Assembly: GCA_024707145.1 (NCBI GenBank)
Contig: JANQAI010000011.1
Coordinates: 992,001 to 1,056,000, forward strand
Length of the DNA stretch: 64,000 bases
DNA from: Magnetospirillum sp.
GTDB taxonomy: Bacteria; Pseudomonadota; Alphaproteobacteria; Rhodospirillales; Magnetospirillaceae
Reading direction: 5' to 3'
The first letter of the stretch is position 1; each line of letters opens with the position of its first letter. The notes below the pieces were generated by a model, which made no database searches, was not told the DNA's origin, and worked only from the letters and a program-made list of their open reading frames with translations. The position numbers and the translations under genes are program-made. Of the stretch, positions 18,671-27,891 are shown one piece after another.

Positions 18671-19051
18671 ATGGCCAATGTCACGTTCAGCGGCCCGACG
18701 CTGCCCAAGAATGTCACGGTTTACGCCGTCGCCGACACCCAGACCCTGCTGGCGCTCGCCAAGAAGAGCGAAATCGCCATCCCCTTCCAGTGTCAGGACG
18801 GCGAGTGCGGCTCGTGCCTGATCAAGGTGACCCACCTGGGCTCCAACAAGCCCAAGGCGATCCACCTGACCGACAAGGAAAAGCTGACGCTGTCGGTCAA
18901 CGGCAAGCTGAGCAAGGCCGTGCTGGAGCAGGTGGAAGTGAACGACATGCCGCCGCCCTACCGGCTGGCCTGCCAATATCTGGTTCAGGATGAAGACATC
19001 CTGGTGGAATTCACCGGTGAGCCCGGTGTCGAGATCGACCTGCGGCGATAA
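18671..19051 (+). CDS. 2Fe-2S ferredoxin resembling Shethna FeSII protein
   Basis: 126-residue plant-type [2Fe-2S] ferredoxin. Cluster ligands CQDGECGSC (residues 38-46) plus Cys in RLACQYLV (near 102). The order IPFQCQDGECGSCLIKVTHL, then LTDKEK, then PPPYRLACQ and DILVEFTGEPG closely follows the Azotobacter FeSII (Shethna II) protein as I remember it; FeSII forms an O2-stable complex with both nitrogenase components. Strong [15 protein letters not shown]. Last gene before a terminator in the nifB operon, so co-expressed with nif genes. Electron transfer to nitrogenase assembly is the alternative role. Confidence 0.88.
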   Translation: MANVTFSGPTLPKNVTVYAVADTQTLLALAKKSEIAIPFQCQDGECGSCLIKVTHLGSNKPKAIHLTDKEKLTLSVNGKLSKAVLEQVEVNDMPPPYRLACQYLVQDEDILVEFTGEPGVEIDLRR

Positions 19052-19079
19052 GGTGGCGGAAGCGAACGCAGGTCGATGT

Positions 19080-19108
19080 GGGAGGGGGGCTTCGGCCTCC
19101 CTCCCTTT
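19080..19108 (+). terminator. Terminator of the nifB operon
   Basis: 11-bp stem GGGAGGGGGGC/GCCTCCCTCCC (one G-T pair) with a TTCG loop followed by TTT. It may be leaky, since the next gene is on the same strand 25 bp later with no visible promoter. Confidence 0.8.
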
Positions 19109-19132
19109 CATTTGAAGGAAGGGGACGAGCCC

Positions 19133-19549
19133 ATGGCCCATGTGGTGTTCTTCGAAAAGCCCGGATGTGGCGGCAATGCGCGCCAGAAACAGATCTTGTC
19201 GGAGTCCGGACACGACGTGGAGGCGCGCAGCCTGCTGGCTCACCCATGGACCGAGGCCGAGTTGCGCAGCTTTTTCGGCGCGCGGCCGGTGGCGGAGTGG
19301 TTCAACCGCTCCCATCCCAAGGTGAAGGCGGGCGAGATCGCCCCCGAGAGCATGACCGCCGGACAGGCCCTGGCGCTGATGCTGGCCGAGCCGCTGTTCA
19401 TCCGTCGCCCCCTGCTGCAGGTGGACGGCCGGCGCGAGGTGGGCTGGGATGAAACCCTGGTGGCGGGATGGATCGGCCTCAAGGGCCAGGGCGTCGGCGA
19501 AGGCTGCCCCAAGGGCGAGGCCCACGCCCCCTGCCCCACCCCGCCCTGA
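19133..19549 (+). CDS. ArsC/Spx-like nitrogenase-associated protein (NifO-like)
   Basis: 138 residues, thioredoxin-fold ArsC/Spx family. HVVFFEKPGCGGNARQKQILSESGHDVEAR keeps the family N-terminus, with a single Cys in KPGCGGN where ArsC has its catalytic Cys. RSFFGARPVAEWFN and RRPLLQVDGRREVGWD are typical of the nitrogenase-associated subgroup. NifO in Azotobacter sits downstream of nifB-fdxN and affects molybdenum use between nitrogenase and nitrate reductase. Start at 19133, RBS AAGGAAGGGG. It is beyond the terminator hairpin and depends on read-through or an unseen promoter. Confidence 0.82.
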   Translation: MAHVVFFEKPGCGGNARQKQILSESGHDVEARSLLAHPWTEAELRSFFGARPVAEWFNRSHPKVKAGEIAPESMTAGQALALMLAEPLFIRRPLLQVDGRREVGWDETLVAGWIGLKGQGVGEGCPKGEAHAPCPTPP

Positions 19550-19567
19550 GCCTACCCGCCCTGAACC

Positions 19568-20461
19568 TCACGCCGCCTTGAGGGCCTCAGCCACTTTGAG
19601 CAGGCCCTTGACCTGGAGCCGGATCTCCTCGGCGATCTTCTTGTCCAGCTTGCCCAGCCAAGCCGACGGGATGTCGTTCAGGCCGTAGGTGGCGCCGGCC
19701 AGCATACCGGCGAGGGCGCCGGTGGTATCGGCATCGCCACCCTGATTTACCGTCTCGATGACGCAGGTCTTGAAGGAATCGGTGACGAAGTAGAAGTGGA
19801 ATACCGTCTGAACGGTGTCGACGACATAGGCCGAGCTTTGGCCCTTGTAGGGTTCGAAGCGGAAGGTCCGGTGCTTGTCCACCAGAGTCTTGGCAACTTC
19901 GCGTGCACCTTTGATGCCCTCGCCCAGCAGCAGGTTCTGCGCCATGCGGCCGAAGGCCAGCGAGGCATCGTCCGACAGCGGATGATGGTGGGTGATGTGG
20001 CATTGGGCCAGCGTCCACGCCTCGAACAGATCGGGGCGATACAGGGTGACGATGGCCAGAGGCAGCAGGCGCATGGCGGCGCCGTTGCCGCCGTCGCCCT
20101 CGCAGAACACCCCCTCCACCGTGTCATGGATCATATAGCGGCGGATGCCGCGCCGACAGGTGTTGCCGATATCCACCGGACCGCTCTTCAGCCAGGCAGC
20201 GAATTCCCCGCACACGTCCTTGGCATCGAACCCGCCCATACGCACGAGTGAGCGCCCGAGGGCCAGCGCCATCTCGGTGTCGTCGGTGACCTGCCCCGGC
20301 GCCAGATGCAGCCAACCGCCGCCGATCATCTTGCGATGAACGCCGTACTTCGCTTCGATCTCGCGCCGGGTCATGAACTCGACCGTGGCGCCCAGGGCAT
20401 CGCCGACAGCAAATCCGAGAAAGGCGCCGAGCGCCCGTTCCTCGAGGGTCATGTCCGTCAT
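19568..20461 (-). CDS. draG: ADP-ribosyl-[dinitrogen reductase] hydrolase DraG
   Basis: Dinuclear-manganese hydrolase that removes ADP-ribose from the NifH arginine and restores activity. 297 residues from MTDMTLEERALGAFLGFAVGD; R. rubrum DraG is of similar size. Metal-binding motifs: TDDTEM (about residues 60-65) and GGDADTTGALAG (about 242-253), plus GNTCRRGIRRY and HPLSDD. The start at 20461 is chosen for AAAGG 6 bases upstream and the family N-terminus; the longer open frame runs back into a palindromic repeat. It follows draT on the same strand after 161 bp that hold two large palindromes. Confidence 0.95.
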   Translation of the reverse strand: MTDMTLEERALGAFLGFAVGDALGATVEFMTRREIEAKYGVHRKMIGGGWLHLAPGQVTDDTEMALALGRSLVRMGGFDAKDVCGEFAAWLKSGPVDIGNTCRRGIRRYMIHDTVEGVFCEGDGGNGAAMRLLPLAIVTLYRPDLFEAWTLAQCHITHHHPLSDDASLAFGRMAQNLLLGEGIKGAREVAKTLVDKHRTFRFEPYKGQSSAYVVDTVQTVFHFYFVTDSFKTCVIETVNQGGDADTTGALAGMLAGATYGLNDIPSAWLGKLDKKIAEEIRLQVKGLLKVAEALKAA

Positions 20462-20489
20462 CTTGTGCCTTTCGTCCGATGCATCGCCT

Positions 20490-20551
20490 AGAGCCGGATG
20501 CTTGCGGATCGAATCGCCTTGCGATTCGATCCGCAAGCTGAATCCGTCTCT
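20490..20551. repeat. Palindromic intergenic element 1 (draT-draG)
   Basis: A perfect 17-bp inverted repeat (20500-20516 and 20522-20538) with loop CCTTG is extended by outer arms AGAGCCGGAT and ATCCGTCTCT (one mismatch). It looks like a REP-type element or an mRNA-processing hairpin. On the minus strand it lies 5' of draG. Confidence 0.7.
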
Positions 20552-20561
20552 CATCAATAAG

Positions 20562-20626
20562 TTAGAGGGCGATTCAGACACCAAGTTGGCGCGCTACTGC
20601 ACCAACCTGGTGTCATCGCGCTCTAA
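20562..20626. repeat. Palindromic intergenic element 2 (overlaps draT stop)
   Basis: A 65-bp imperfect palindrome bounded by TTAGAG and CTCTAA. Inner arms include GACACCAAGTTGG against CCAACCTGGTGTC. It overlaps the draT stop codon. Same size and AGAG/CTCT ends as element 1, so the two may be one family. Confidence 0.65.
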
Positions 20627-21456
20627 TAAAAACTGGTCCGGACCCGATAATCCCCGCCGATAACGAGATACTCGCCCTCGCCCTTCAGCGGATGGATGGG
20701 CAACAATGTGTTGAAGAAGACAATTTTCACCACCGGAACCTCGGCGGTCAGGATGGTGTCGCCGAAACAATCGGCGACGCTCCGGTCCGATGAGAACGAG
20801 GCGAGGTTGTTGACACGCATGACGTAGGTCTTCTTGTCGATGCGCTCGACCACCTGATGTTCGTCGAATGAGTTGATCCCGCGATAAAGCGTGACATGGC
20901 GCTGCCCGGGCGCGGCAAAGCACGCCAACGCCCACTGGCTGAATTCGTACAACATGTCGAGCTGCGTATAGATGGAGTTGTTGTGGAAGCGGCTCGACAT
21001 CTTCTCTTCCACGTAGGCGGCCCATTCCGGCCCGCCGACGCGGCCGAGCATGGTCTTGTGGAAGGTGGGGAACAGCCCGAAACGGCTTTCCACCCATCCC
21101 TTCAGCACGGCACCCTCGGGCGAGTTGGAATCATAGCCCCAACCCTTGAGCAGGCGCAGGAAGCTGGAGCGGTAGCGGCGCGCGGTCTTGCCCTGTTTGG
21201 CCGCTTCCTCGCGTTCTTTTTCCATCTGCTCGGGATCGATGCCGAACATGGCCATCATGTATTTATAAAAGGCGTCGCCGGCGTCGGGCAGGCTGTCGGA
21301 CTGGGACAGCATCTCGAACAGGTTCTTGTTCATTTCGCGCACGCCCGACAGGTGCAGTTCCACCGGATGGTCGTTGAAGGCGCTGCTGCCCAAAAGGTCG
21401 GTGGCCAACCCGACAAGATTGGTGGAATGGCCGATACGGCGTTGCGGCTCCTGCAT
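20623..21456 (-). CDS. draT: NAD+--dinitrogen-reductase ADP-D-ribosyltransferase DraT
   Basis: Transfers ADP-ribose from NAD to one arginine of NifH, shutting off nitrogenase when ammonium appears or energy falls. 277 residues from MQEPQRRIGHSTNLVG, the size and N-terminus expected of DraT. TLYRGINSFDEHQV supplies the NAD-binding Arg, followed by NLASFSSDRSVADCFGDTIL and a C-terminal KGEGEYLVIGGDYRV with the Glu-rich catalytic segment. The open frame to 21615 would overlap the nifH activator sites, so the internal ATG at 21456 is preferred. It is divergent from nifH and upstream of draG on the minus strand. Confidence 0.93.
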   Translation of the reverse strand: MQEPQRRIGHSTNLVGLATDLLGSSAFNDHPVELHLSGVREMNKNLFEMLSQSDSLPDAGDAFYKYMMAMFGIDPEQMEKEREEAAKQGKTARRYRSSFLRLLKGWGYDSNSPEGAVLKGWVESRFGLFPTFHKTMLGRVGGPEWAAYVEEKMSSRFHNNSIYTQLDMLYEFSQWALACFAAPGQRHVTLYRGINSFDEHQVVERIDKKTYVMRVNNLASFSSDRSVADCFGDTILTAEVPVVKIVFFNTLLPIHPLKGEGEYLVIGGDYRVRTSFY

Positions 21457-21550
21457 GGTGTCGCCCGGTCCCCCTGATACGTCGCCCAGTTTGATGCAAT
21501 AACTATACCCGATGGCGCGCCGACCCGCGCGGGCGAAAAACCTTAGGACC

Positions 21551-21566
21551 TGTGTGGCTTCCAACA
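21551..21566. promoter_or_regulatory. NifA site 1 for nifHDK
   Basis: TGT-GTGGCTTCCA-ACA, an exact TGT-N10-ACA, inside a wider palindrome CTGTGTGG/CAACACAG. It lies 110 bp upstream of the -24 element. Confidence 0.85.
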
Positions 21567-21569
21567 CAG

Positions 21570-21585
21570 TGTCGGATTCCGTACA
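21570..21585. promoter_or_regulatory. NifA site 2 for nifHDK
   Basis: TGT-CGGATTCCGT-ACA, exact, 19 bp from site 1, nearly two helical turns, so both face the same side of the DNA. Confidence 0.85.
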
Positions 21586-21675
21586 GCCCCCTTCCCCCGC
21601 CCAAAACTTGCGCATTTTGCCTCAAGCCCATCGCAAGCCTTTGTTTTGACACATATTATGCTGCGGCGCGAAAGT

Positions 21676-21690
21676 TGGCACGGCCATTGC
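21676..21690 (+). promoter_or_regulatory. Sigma-54 promoter of nifHDK
   Basis: TGGCAC-GGCCA-TTGC, a perfect -24/-12 element 77 bp before the nifH ATG. The 311-bp draT-nifH gap holds this promoter and the two NifA sites. Confidence 0.93.
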
Positions 21691-21698
21691 GAGGCTAA

Positions 21699-22655
<957 letters not shown>

Positions 22656-22684
22656 TCGCCGCCGCGGCCTAGCCTTCCGCGAAA

Positions 22685-22716
22685 GTCCCGCCGCCCGGTC
22701 TCCGGGCCGGCGGGAC
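22685..22716 (+). promoter_or_regulatory. nifH-nifD intergenic stem-loop
   Basis: Long GC stem GTCCCGCCG-CCCGG / CCGGG-C-CGGCGGGAC around TCT with no T run. Such hairpins after nifH usually stabilise the nifH part of the message and give excess Fe protein. Confidence 0.75.
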
Positions 22717-22756
22717 CCCAGCGGACCGAGAGACTAAAGCTTAGAGGAGAAGGGGC

Positions 22757-24211
22757 ATGAGCCTCGATCAGACCAACGACGCTGCCTTCCACGAGGCTCT
22801 CATCAAAGAGGTTCTGGAGCAGTACCCTGAAAAGTCCGCCAAGAAGCGCGCCCGCCATCTGAACGTCACCAAGACCGACGATGCCGGCAATTCCTCTTGC
22901 GGCGTGAAGTCCAACATCAAGTCCGTCCCCGGCGTGATGACCATCCGCGGCTGCGCCTATGCCGGCTCGAAGGGTGTGGTGTGGGGTCCGATCAAGGACA
23001 TGCTGCACATCTCGCACGGCCCGGTGGGCTGCGGCCAGTACTCCTGGTCCCAGCGCCGCAACTACTTTACCGGCACCGTGGGCATCGACTCGTTCGTGAC
23101 CATGCAGATCACCTCGGACTTCCAGGAACGCGACATCGTCTTCGGCGGTGACAAGAACCTGGAGAAGATGATCGTCGAGCTGAACGAGCTGTTCCCGCTG
23201 AACAACGGCATCTCGGTGCAGTCCGAGTGCCCGATCGGCCTGATCGGCGACGACATCGAAGCCGTCTCCAAGAAGGCCTCGAAGGAAATCAGCAAGCCGG
23301 TCGTTCCGGTGCGTTGCGAAGGCTTCCGCGGCGTGTCCCAGTCGCTGGGCCATCACATCGCCAACGACGCCATTCGTGACTGGGTCTTCGAGAAGACCAA
23401 TCCCGAGTGGGAAACCGGCCCCTACGATGTCAACCTGATCGCCGACTACAACATCGGCGGCGACGCGTGGCCGTCGCGCAAGCTGCTCGAGGAAATGGGC
23501 CTGCGCGTGATCGGTTCCTGGTCCGGCGACGCCACCCTGGCCGAGATGGAGCGCGCTCCCAAGGCCAAGCTGAACCTGATCCACTGCTACCGCTCGATGA
23601 ACTACATCTGCCGTCACATGGAAGAGAAGTACAATATTCCGTGGGTGGAATATAACTTCTTCGGCCCGACGCAGATCGCCGAATCCCTGCGCAAGATCGC
23701 GGCGCAGTTCGACGACACCATCAAGGCCAATGCCGAGAAGGTGATCGCCAAGTACCAGCCGCTGGTCGACGCCGTGATCGCCAAGTTCAAGCCACGCCTG
23801 GAAGGCAAGAAGGTCATGCTGTACGTGGGCGGCCTGCGCCCCCGTCACGTCGCCACCGCCTATGACGACCTGGGCATGAACATCGTCGGCACCGGCTACG
23901 AATTCGCCCACAACGACGATTACCAGCGCACCACCCACTACGTTAAGGACGGCACGCTGATCTACGACGACGTCTCCGGTTTCGAACTGGAGAAGTTCAT
24001 CGAGAAGATCCGCCCCGACCTGGTCGGTTCCGGCATCAAGGAAAAGTACGCGACCCAGAAGATGGGCGTGCCTTTCCGCCAGATGCACTCCTGGGACTAC
24101 TCGGGCCCCTATCACGGCTACGACGGCTTCGCCATCTTCGCCCGCGATATGGATCTGGCCATCAACAGCCCGATCTGGAGCAAGTTCAAGGCTCCCTGGA
24201 AGGCCGCGTAA
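22757..24211 (+). CDS. nifD: Nitrogenase MoFe protein alpha chain NifD
   Basis: 484-residue alpha subunit holding FeMo-co. P-cluster cysteines in [11 protein letters not shown] and [11 protein letters not shown], the third in [11 protein letters not shown]. FeMo-co ligands are Cys in [12 protein letters not shown] and His in [17 protein letters not shown]. The HCYRSMNYI and [10 protein letters not shown] blocks are those of Mo-nitrogenase, not the VnfD/AnfD forms. RBS AGAGGAGAAGGGG before the ATG at 22757. Middle gene of nifHDK. Confidence 0.99.
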   Translation: MSLDQTNDAAFHEALIKEVLEQYPEKSAKKRARHLNVTKTDDAGNSSCGVKSNIKSVPGVMTIRGCAYAGSKGVVWGPIKDMLHISHGPVGCGQYSWSQRRNYFTGTVGIDSFVTMQITSDFQERDIVFGGDKNLEKMIVELNELFPLNNGISVQSECPIGLIGDDIEAVSKKASKEISKPVVPVRCEGFRGVSQSLGHHIANDAIRDWVFEKTNPEWETGPYDVNLIADYNIGGDAWPSRKLLEEMGLRVIGSWSGDATLAEMERAPKAKLNLIHCYRSMNYICRHMEEKYNIPWVEYNFFGPTQIAESLRKIAAQFDDTIKANAEKVIAKYQPLVDAVIAKFKPRLEGKKVMLYVGGLRPRHVATAYDDLGMNIVGTGYEFAHNDDYQRTTHYVKDGTLIYDDVSGFELEKFIEKIRPDLVGSGIKEKYATQKMGVPFRQMHSWDYSGPYHGYDGFAIFARDMDLAINSPIWSKFKAPWKAA

Positions 24212-24288
24212 GCACCGTCTTTAGCAAATTTCCCTCCCCGCGTGTCGCCCACAAGACGGGGGCGCGGGGAGGATGAAGGAGAACTGCC

Positions 24289-25818
24289 ATGCCGCAGAGC
24301 GCTGACAAGGTCAAAGACCACATTTCCTTGTTCCAGGAGCCCGAATACAAGGAGCTCTTCGCCAACAAGAAGGCCCAGTTCGAGTGCCGCCCGAGTGACG
24401 ACAAGGTCGCCGCCCAGGCCGAGTACACCAAGACCTGGGAATACCGCGAGAAGAACTTCAAGCGTGAGATCGCGGTGATCAACCCGGCCAAGGCCTGCCA
24501 GCCGCTGGGCGCCGTGTTCGCCGCCGCCGGCTTCGAAGGCACCCTGCCCTACGTGCACGGGTCCCAGGGCTGCGTCGCCTACTTCCGTTCGCACCTGGCC
24601 CGCCACTTCAAGGAAGCCGTGCCGATCGTGGCCGACTCCATGACCGAAGACGCCGCGGTATTCGGTGGCCTGAACAACCTGGTCGAGGGCCTGCAGAACG
24701 CCTACACCCTCTACAAGCCCAAGATGATCGCCGTCTCCACCACCTGCATGGCGGAAGTCATCGGCGACGACCTGTCGGCCTTCATCGGCACCGCCAAGGA
24801 AAAGGAATCGGTTCCGGCCGACTTCCCGGTGCCCTTCGCCCACACTCCCTCGTTCGTCGGCAGCCACACCACCGGCTACGACAACGCCATGAAGGGCATC
24901 TTCAACTACTTCTGGGAGCGTGAGTCGGTCAAGACCCGCACCCCGAACGAGAAGATCAACATCATCCCGGGCTTCGACGGCTATGCGGTCGCCAACAACC
25001 GCGAGCTGAAGCGCTACCTGGACACCATGGGCGTCGAGTACACCGTGCTGGGTGACGTGTCCGACATCTACGACACGCCCTCCGACGGCGAGTACCGCAT
25101 GTTCGACGGCGGCACCACCCTGGACGAGGCCCGCGCTTCCCTCAACGCCAAGGCCACCATCAGCCTGCAGGAATACTGCACCCTGAAGACCCTGGAATAC
25201 ATCGGCGAGAAGGGTCAGCAGACCGCCTCCTTCAACTACCCGATGGGCATCGGCGCCACCGACGCCTTCCTGATGAAGGTCTCGGAGCTGACCGGCAAGG
25301 CCATCCCCGCCTCCATCGAGAAGGAGCGTGGCCGCCTGGTCGACGCCATCACCGACAGCCAGGCCTGGCTGCATGGCAAGAAGTTCGCCATCTTCGGCGA
25401 TCCCGACTTCACCCTGGCCATGACCGCCTTCCTGCTGGAGATGGGCTGCGAGCCCACCCACGTGCTGTCCACCAACGGTTCGACCGAGTGGGAAGCCAAG
25501 GTCAAGGCCCTGCTCGCCTCCTCGCCGTTCGGCGCCGCCGGCCAGGTGTGGAAGGGCAAGGACCTCTGGCACCTGCGCTCACTGCTGTTCACCGAGCCGG
25601 CCGACTACCTGATCGGCTCGTCCTACGGCAAGTATCTGGAAAAGGACGTCGGCATTCCGCTGATCCGTCTGACCTTCCCGATCTTCGACCGTCACCACCA
25701 CCACCGCTTCCCCACCTTCGGGTATCAGGGCGCGCTGCGGGTGCTGGTCGAGATCCTGGACCGCATCTTCGAGACGACCGACGCCGCGTCGGACATTTCT
25801 TACGACCTTACCCGCTGA
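24289..25818 (+). CDS. nifK: Nitrogenase MoFe protein beta chain NifK
   Basis: 509-residue beta subunit, sharing the P-cluster with NifD through cysteines in [26 protein letters not shown] and [12 protein letters not shown]. The N-terminal extension (about residues 1-50) is that of the group including Azotobacter and Rhodospirillum NifK. C-terminal [21 protein letters not shown] is characteristic. RBS GAAGGAGAACTGCC. Last gene of nifHDK, 25 bp before a strong terminator. Confidence 0.99.
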   Translation: MPQSADKVKDHISLFQEPEYKELFANKKAQFECRPSDDKVAAQAEYTKTWEYREKNFKREIAVINPAKACQPLGAVFAAAGFEGTLPYVHGSQGCVAYFRSHLARHFKEAVPIVADSMTEDAAVFGGLNNLVEGLQNAYTLYKPKMIAVSTTCMAEVIGDDLSAFIGTAKEKESVPADFPVPFAHTPSFVGSHTTGYDNAMKGIFNYFWERESVKTRTPNEKINIIPGFDGYAVANNRELKRYLDTMGVEYTVLGDVSDIYDTPSDGEYRMFDGGTTLDEARASLNAKATISLQEYCTLKTLEYIGEKGQQTASFNYPMGIGATDAFLMKVSELTGKAIPASIEKERGRLVDAITDSQAWLHGKKFAIFGDPDFTLAMTAFLLEMGCEPTHVLSTNGSTEWEAKVKALLASSPFGAAGQVWKGKDLWHLRSLLFTEPADYLIGSSYGKYLEKDVGIPLIRLTFPIFDRHHHHRFPTFGYQGALRVLVEILDRIFETTDAASDISYDLTR

Positions 25819-25844
25819 TCGTCGGAAGCGGACGGGTCAAAACT

Positions 25845-25878
25845 CCCCTGGGGCGGCAACGCCCCAGGGGCTTTTTTT
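25845..25878 (+). terminator. nifHDK terminator
   Basis: Perfect 10-bp stem CCCCTGGGGC/GCCCCAGGGG with a 6-nt loop, followed by C and seven T. Confidence 0.95.
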
Positions 25879-25937
25879 CTTCCGACAGCCATCCCACAGC
25901 CGACTGCATGGACAAAAATATTTAATGAAATGGTCGC

Positions 25938-26271
25938 ATGCATCCGGTCGGCGGCAACCTGGTGCAGTCGAAGGAAGCCCCCGGCGTGCCGGTAACCGGC
26001 ATCACCAATGGCGTCCCCATCGCCGAGCAGTTGAACACTTTCAAGGCGCTGAAGCCCATCAAAAAGCTGCTGGTGCTCTACAACGTGCGCGAGCCCAATT
26101 CGGTGCTCACCGAGAAGGAAGTCGCCCAGTGGGCCGAGAAGAACGCCGTCACCGTGGTGTCTTCGCGCGTGGCGCCCGGCACCGATACGCTGAAGGACGT
26201 TCTGGCCAACGTGGCCTCGGGCAGCCAAGCACGGCATCACCCCGCCGGCCAATGCAGAACTGGAGGACTGA
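25938..26271 (+). pseudogene. Remnant of an ABC-transporter substrate-binding protein
   Basis: About 110 residues matching only the middle and extreme C-terminus of the PF04392-type substrate-binding proteins (normally over 300 residues): PVTGITNGVPIAEQLNTFKA, KKLLVLYNVREPNSVLTEKE, VVSSRVAPGTDTLKDVLANV. There is no signal peptide or first lobe upstream, only the nifK terminator. After VASGS the frame shifts by one at about 26225 and continues KHGITPPANAELED to a stop at 26269. The ATG at 25938 has no good RBS. A decayed passenger gene between the nifK terminator and the nifE promoter; ligand unknown. Confidence 0.7.
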
Positions 26272-26386
26272 CCCCGGAGGGCAGTCGCCGATGTCGAGAA
26301 GGTCGGGCACTCCGGGAGTGCCCGGCCTTTTCCTTTCCCCCGCCCCACCGCGCCAGCCGTTTTTGCGCTTTTCGAACAAGGTTCAT

Positions 26387-26402
26387 TGTCGTAATCCCGA
26401 CA
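26387..26402. promoter_or_regulatory. NifA site for nifENX
   Basis: TGT-CGTAATCCCG-ACA, exact TGT-N10-ACA, 52 bp upstream of the -24 element. Confidence 0.84.
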
Positions 26403-26453
26403 AGCTGCTTTCCATCTCAGCTGGAAAGTGCCGGATTTCAGCCGCCTTTAAAA

Positions 26454-26468
26454 TGGCCCGTCCCTTGC
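26454..26468 (+). promoter_or_regulatory. Sigma-54 promoter of nifENX
   Basis: TGGCCC-GTCCC-TTGC; one difference from the consensus TGGCAC. It lies 39 bp before the nifE ATG. Confidence 0.88.
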
Positions 26469-26506
26469 ATCAGCTCTCTGCGTGATCCCCATGGGAGGCG
26501 CCGACC

Positions 26507-27886
26507 ATGCTGAAGCAGAAAATCCAGGAGCTGTTCGTCGAGCCTGGCTGCGCCAAGAACCAGGCCAAGTCGGACGCCGACCGCAAGAAGGGCTGCGGCA
26601 AGCCGCTGACCCCTGGCGCGGCGGCGGGTGGCTGCTGTTTCGACGGCGCCAAGATCGCGCTCCAGCCCATCACCGACGTGGTCCACCTGGTGCACGGTCC
26701 CATCGCCTGCGAAGGCAATTCGTGGGATACCCGCAATTCGTGGAGCTCGGGCTCCAACCTCTACCGCCTCGGCTTCACCACCGACATGCAGAACCTCGAC
26801 ATCATCAACGGTGGCGAGAAGAAGCTGTACAAGGCCATCAGGCAGGCCATCAAGCGCCACAACCCGCCGGCGGTGTTCGTCTACCAGACCTGCGTCGGCG
26901 CCTTGATCGGCGACGATATCGAGGCGGTGTGCAAGGCCGCCACCGAGCGGCTGGGCACCCCGGTGGTGCCGGTCAATGCGCCGGGCTTCGTGGGATCGAA
27001 GAACCTGGGCAACCGGCTGGGCGGCGAATCCCTGTTCGAATACGTCATCGGCACCCACGAGCCCGACGACGTCGGCCCCACCGACATCAACATCCTGGGC
27101 GAATACAACGTGGCCGGCGAGCTGGACCAGTTCCGCCCGCTGCTGGCCCGCCTGGGCATTCGCCTGCGCTGCTCCATCACCGGCGATGCACGCTACCTGG
27201 ACGTGGCCTCCAGCCATACCGCCAAGGCCAACATGGTGCTGTGCAGCCAGGCGCTGGTGACGCTGGCGCGCAAGATGAAGGAAACTTACGGCATCCCCTA
27301 TTTCGAGGGCTCGTTCTACGGCATCTCCGACACTTCGGAGGCGCTGCGCAACATCGCCCGCATGCTGGTGGACAAGGGCGCCGACCCGAGCCTGCAGGAG
27401 CGCACCGAGGCGCTGATTGCCGAGGAAGAGGCCAAGGCTTGGGCCCGGCTGGAGCCCTACAAGGAGCGCCTGAAGGGCCGCAAGGTCCTGCTGTATACCG
27501 GCGGCGTCAAAAGCTGGTCGGTCATCCAGGCGCTGCAGGAAGTGGGCATGGAGGTTGTCGGCAGCTCGGTGCGCAAGGCCACCGCCGAGGACGCCGCCAA
27601 GGCGTTGGAACGCCTGGGCGGCGACGAGGACAAGCTGGCCGACGCCATCACCCCCAGGGACATGTACGCCATGTTCAGGGAGGGCAAGGCCGAGATGATG
27701 TTGTCCGGCGGCCGTTCCCAGTTCGTCGCGCTCAAGGCCCGCACCCCCTGGCTGGACATCAACCAGGAACGCCACGTGGGCTACGCCGCCTACGACGGCA
27801 TGGTCGAGATGGTCCGCCAGATCGACCTGATGATCAACAATCCGATCTGGGAGCAGGTGCGCAAGCCCGCTCCATGGGAGATCTGA
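26507..27886 (+). CDS. nifE: FeMo-co scaffold protein NifE
   Basis: 459-residue NifD paralogue. NifE2N2 matures NifB-co to FeMo-co before transfer to NifDK. Conserved cysteines in GGCCFDGAKIAL and HGPIACEGNSWDTRNS, and [19 protein letters not shown] as in NifE. The FeMo-co His ligand of NifD is absent from the C-terminal NQERHVGYAAYDGMV. RBS GGGAGG before ATG 26507. Overlaps or abuts nifN. The +1 frame is open almost throughout and is only a shadow. Confidence 0.98.
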   Translation: MLKQKIQELFVEPGCAKNQAKSDADRKKGCGKPLTPGAAAGGCCFDGAKIALQPITDVVHLVHGPIACEGNSWDTRNSWSSGSNLYRLGFTTDMQNLDIINGGEKKLYKAIRQAIKRHNPPAVFVYQTCVGALIGDDIEAVCKAATERLGTPVVPVNAPGFVGSKNLGNRLGGESLFEYVIGTHEPDDVGPTDINILGEYNVAGELDQFRPLLARLGIRLRCSITGDARYLDVASSHTAKANMVLCSQALVTLARKMKETYGIPYFEGSFYGISDTSEALRNIARMLVDKGADPSLQERTEALIAEEEAKAWARLEPYKERLKGRKVLLYTGGVKSWSVIQALQEVGMEVVGSSVRKATAEDAAKALERLGGDEDKLADAITPRDMYAMFREGKAEMMLSGGRSQFVALKARTPWLDINQERHVGYAAYDGMVEMVRQIDLMINNPIWEQVRKPAPWEI

Positions 27887-27891
27887 CCGCC

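Noticed and set aside
20500..20538. Perfect 17-bp palindrome as a terminator of draT
   Set aside because: No T run follows on the minus strand, and the stem resembles the neighbouring repeat; called a palindromic element instead.
26482..27874. Long open +1 frame across nifE that fuses with nifN to 926 codons
   Set aside because: The real nifE frame has all family motifs; the other frame is Arg/Gly/Pro-rich low-complexity sequence typical of GC-rich shadows.
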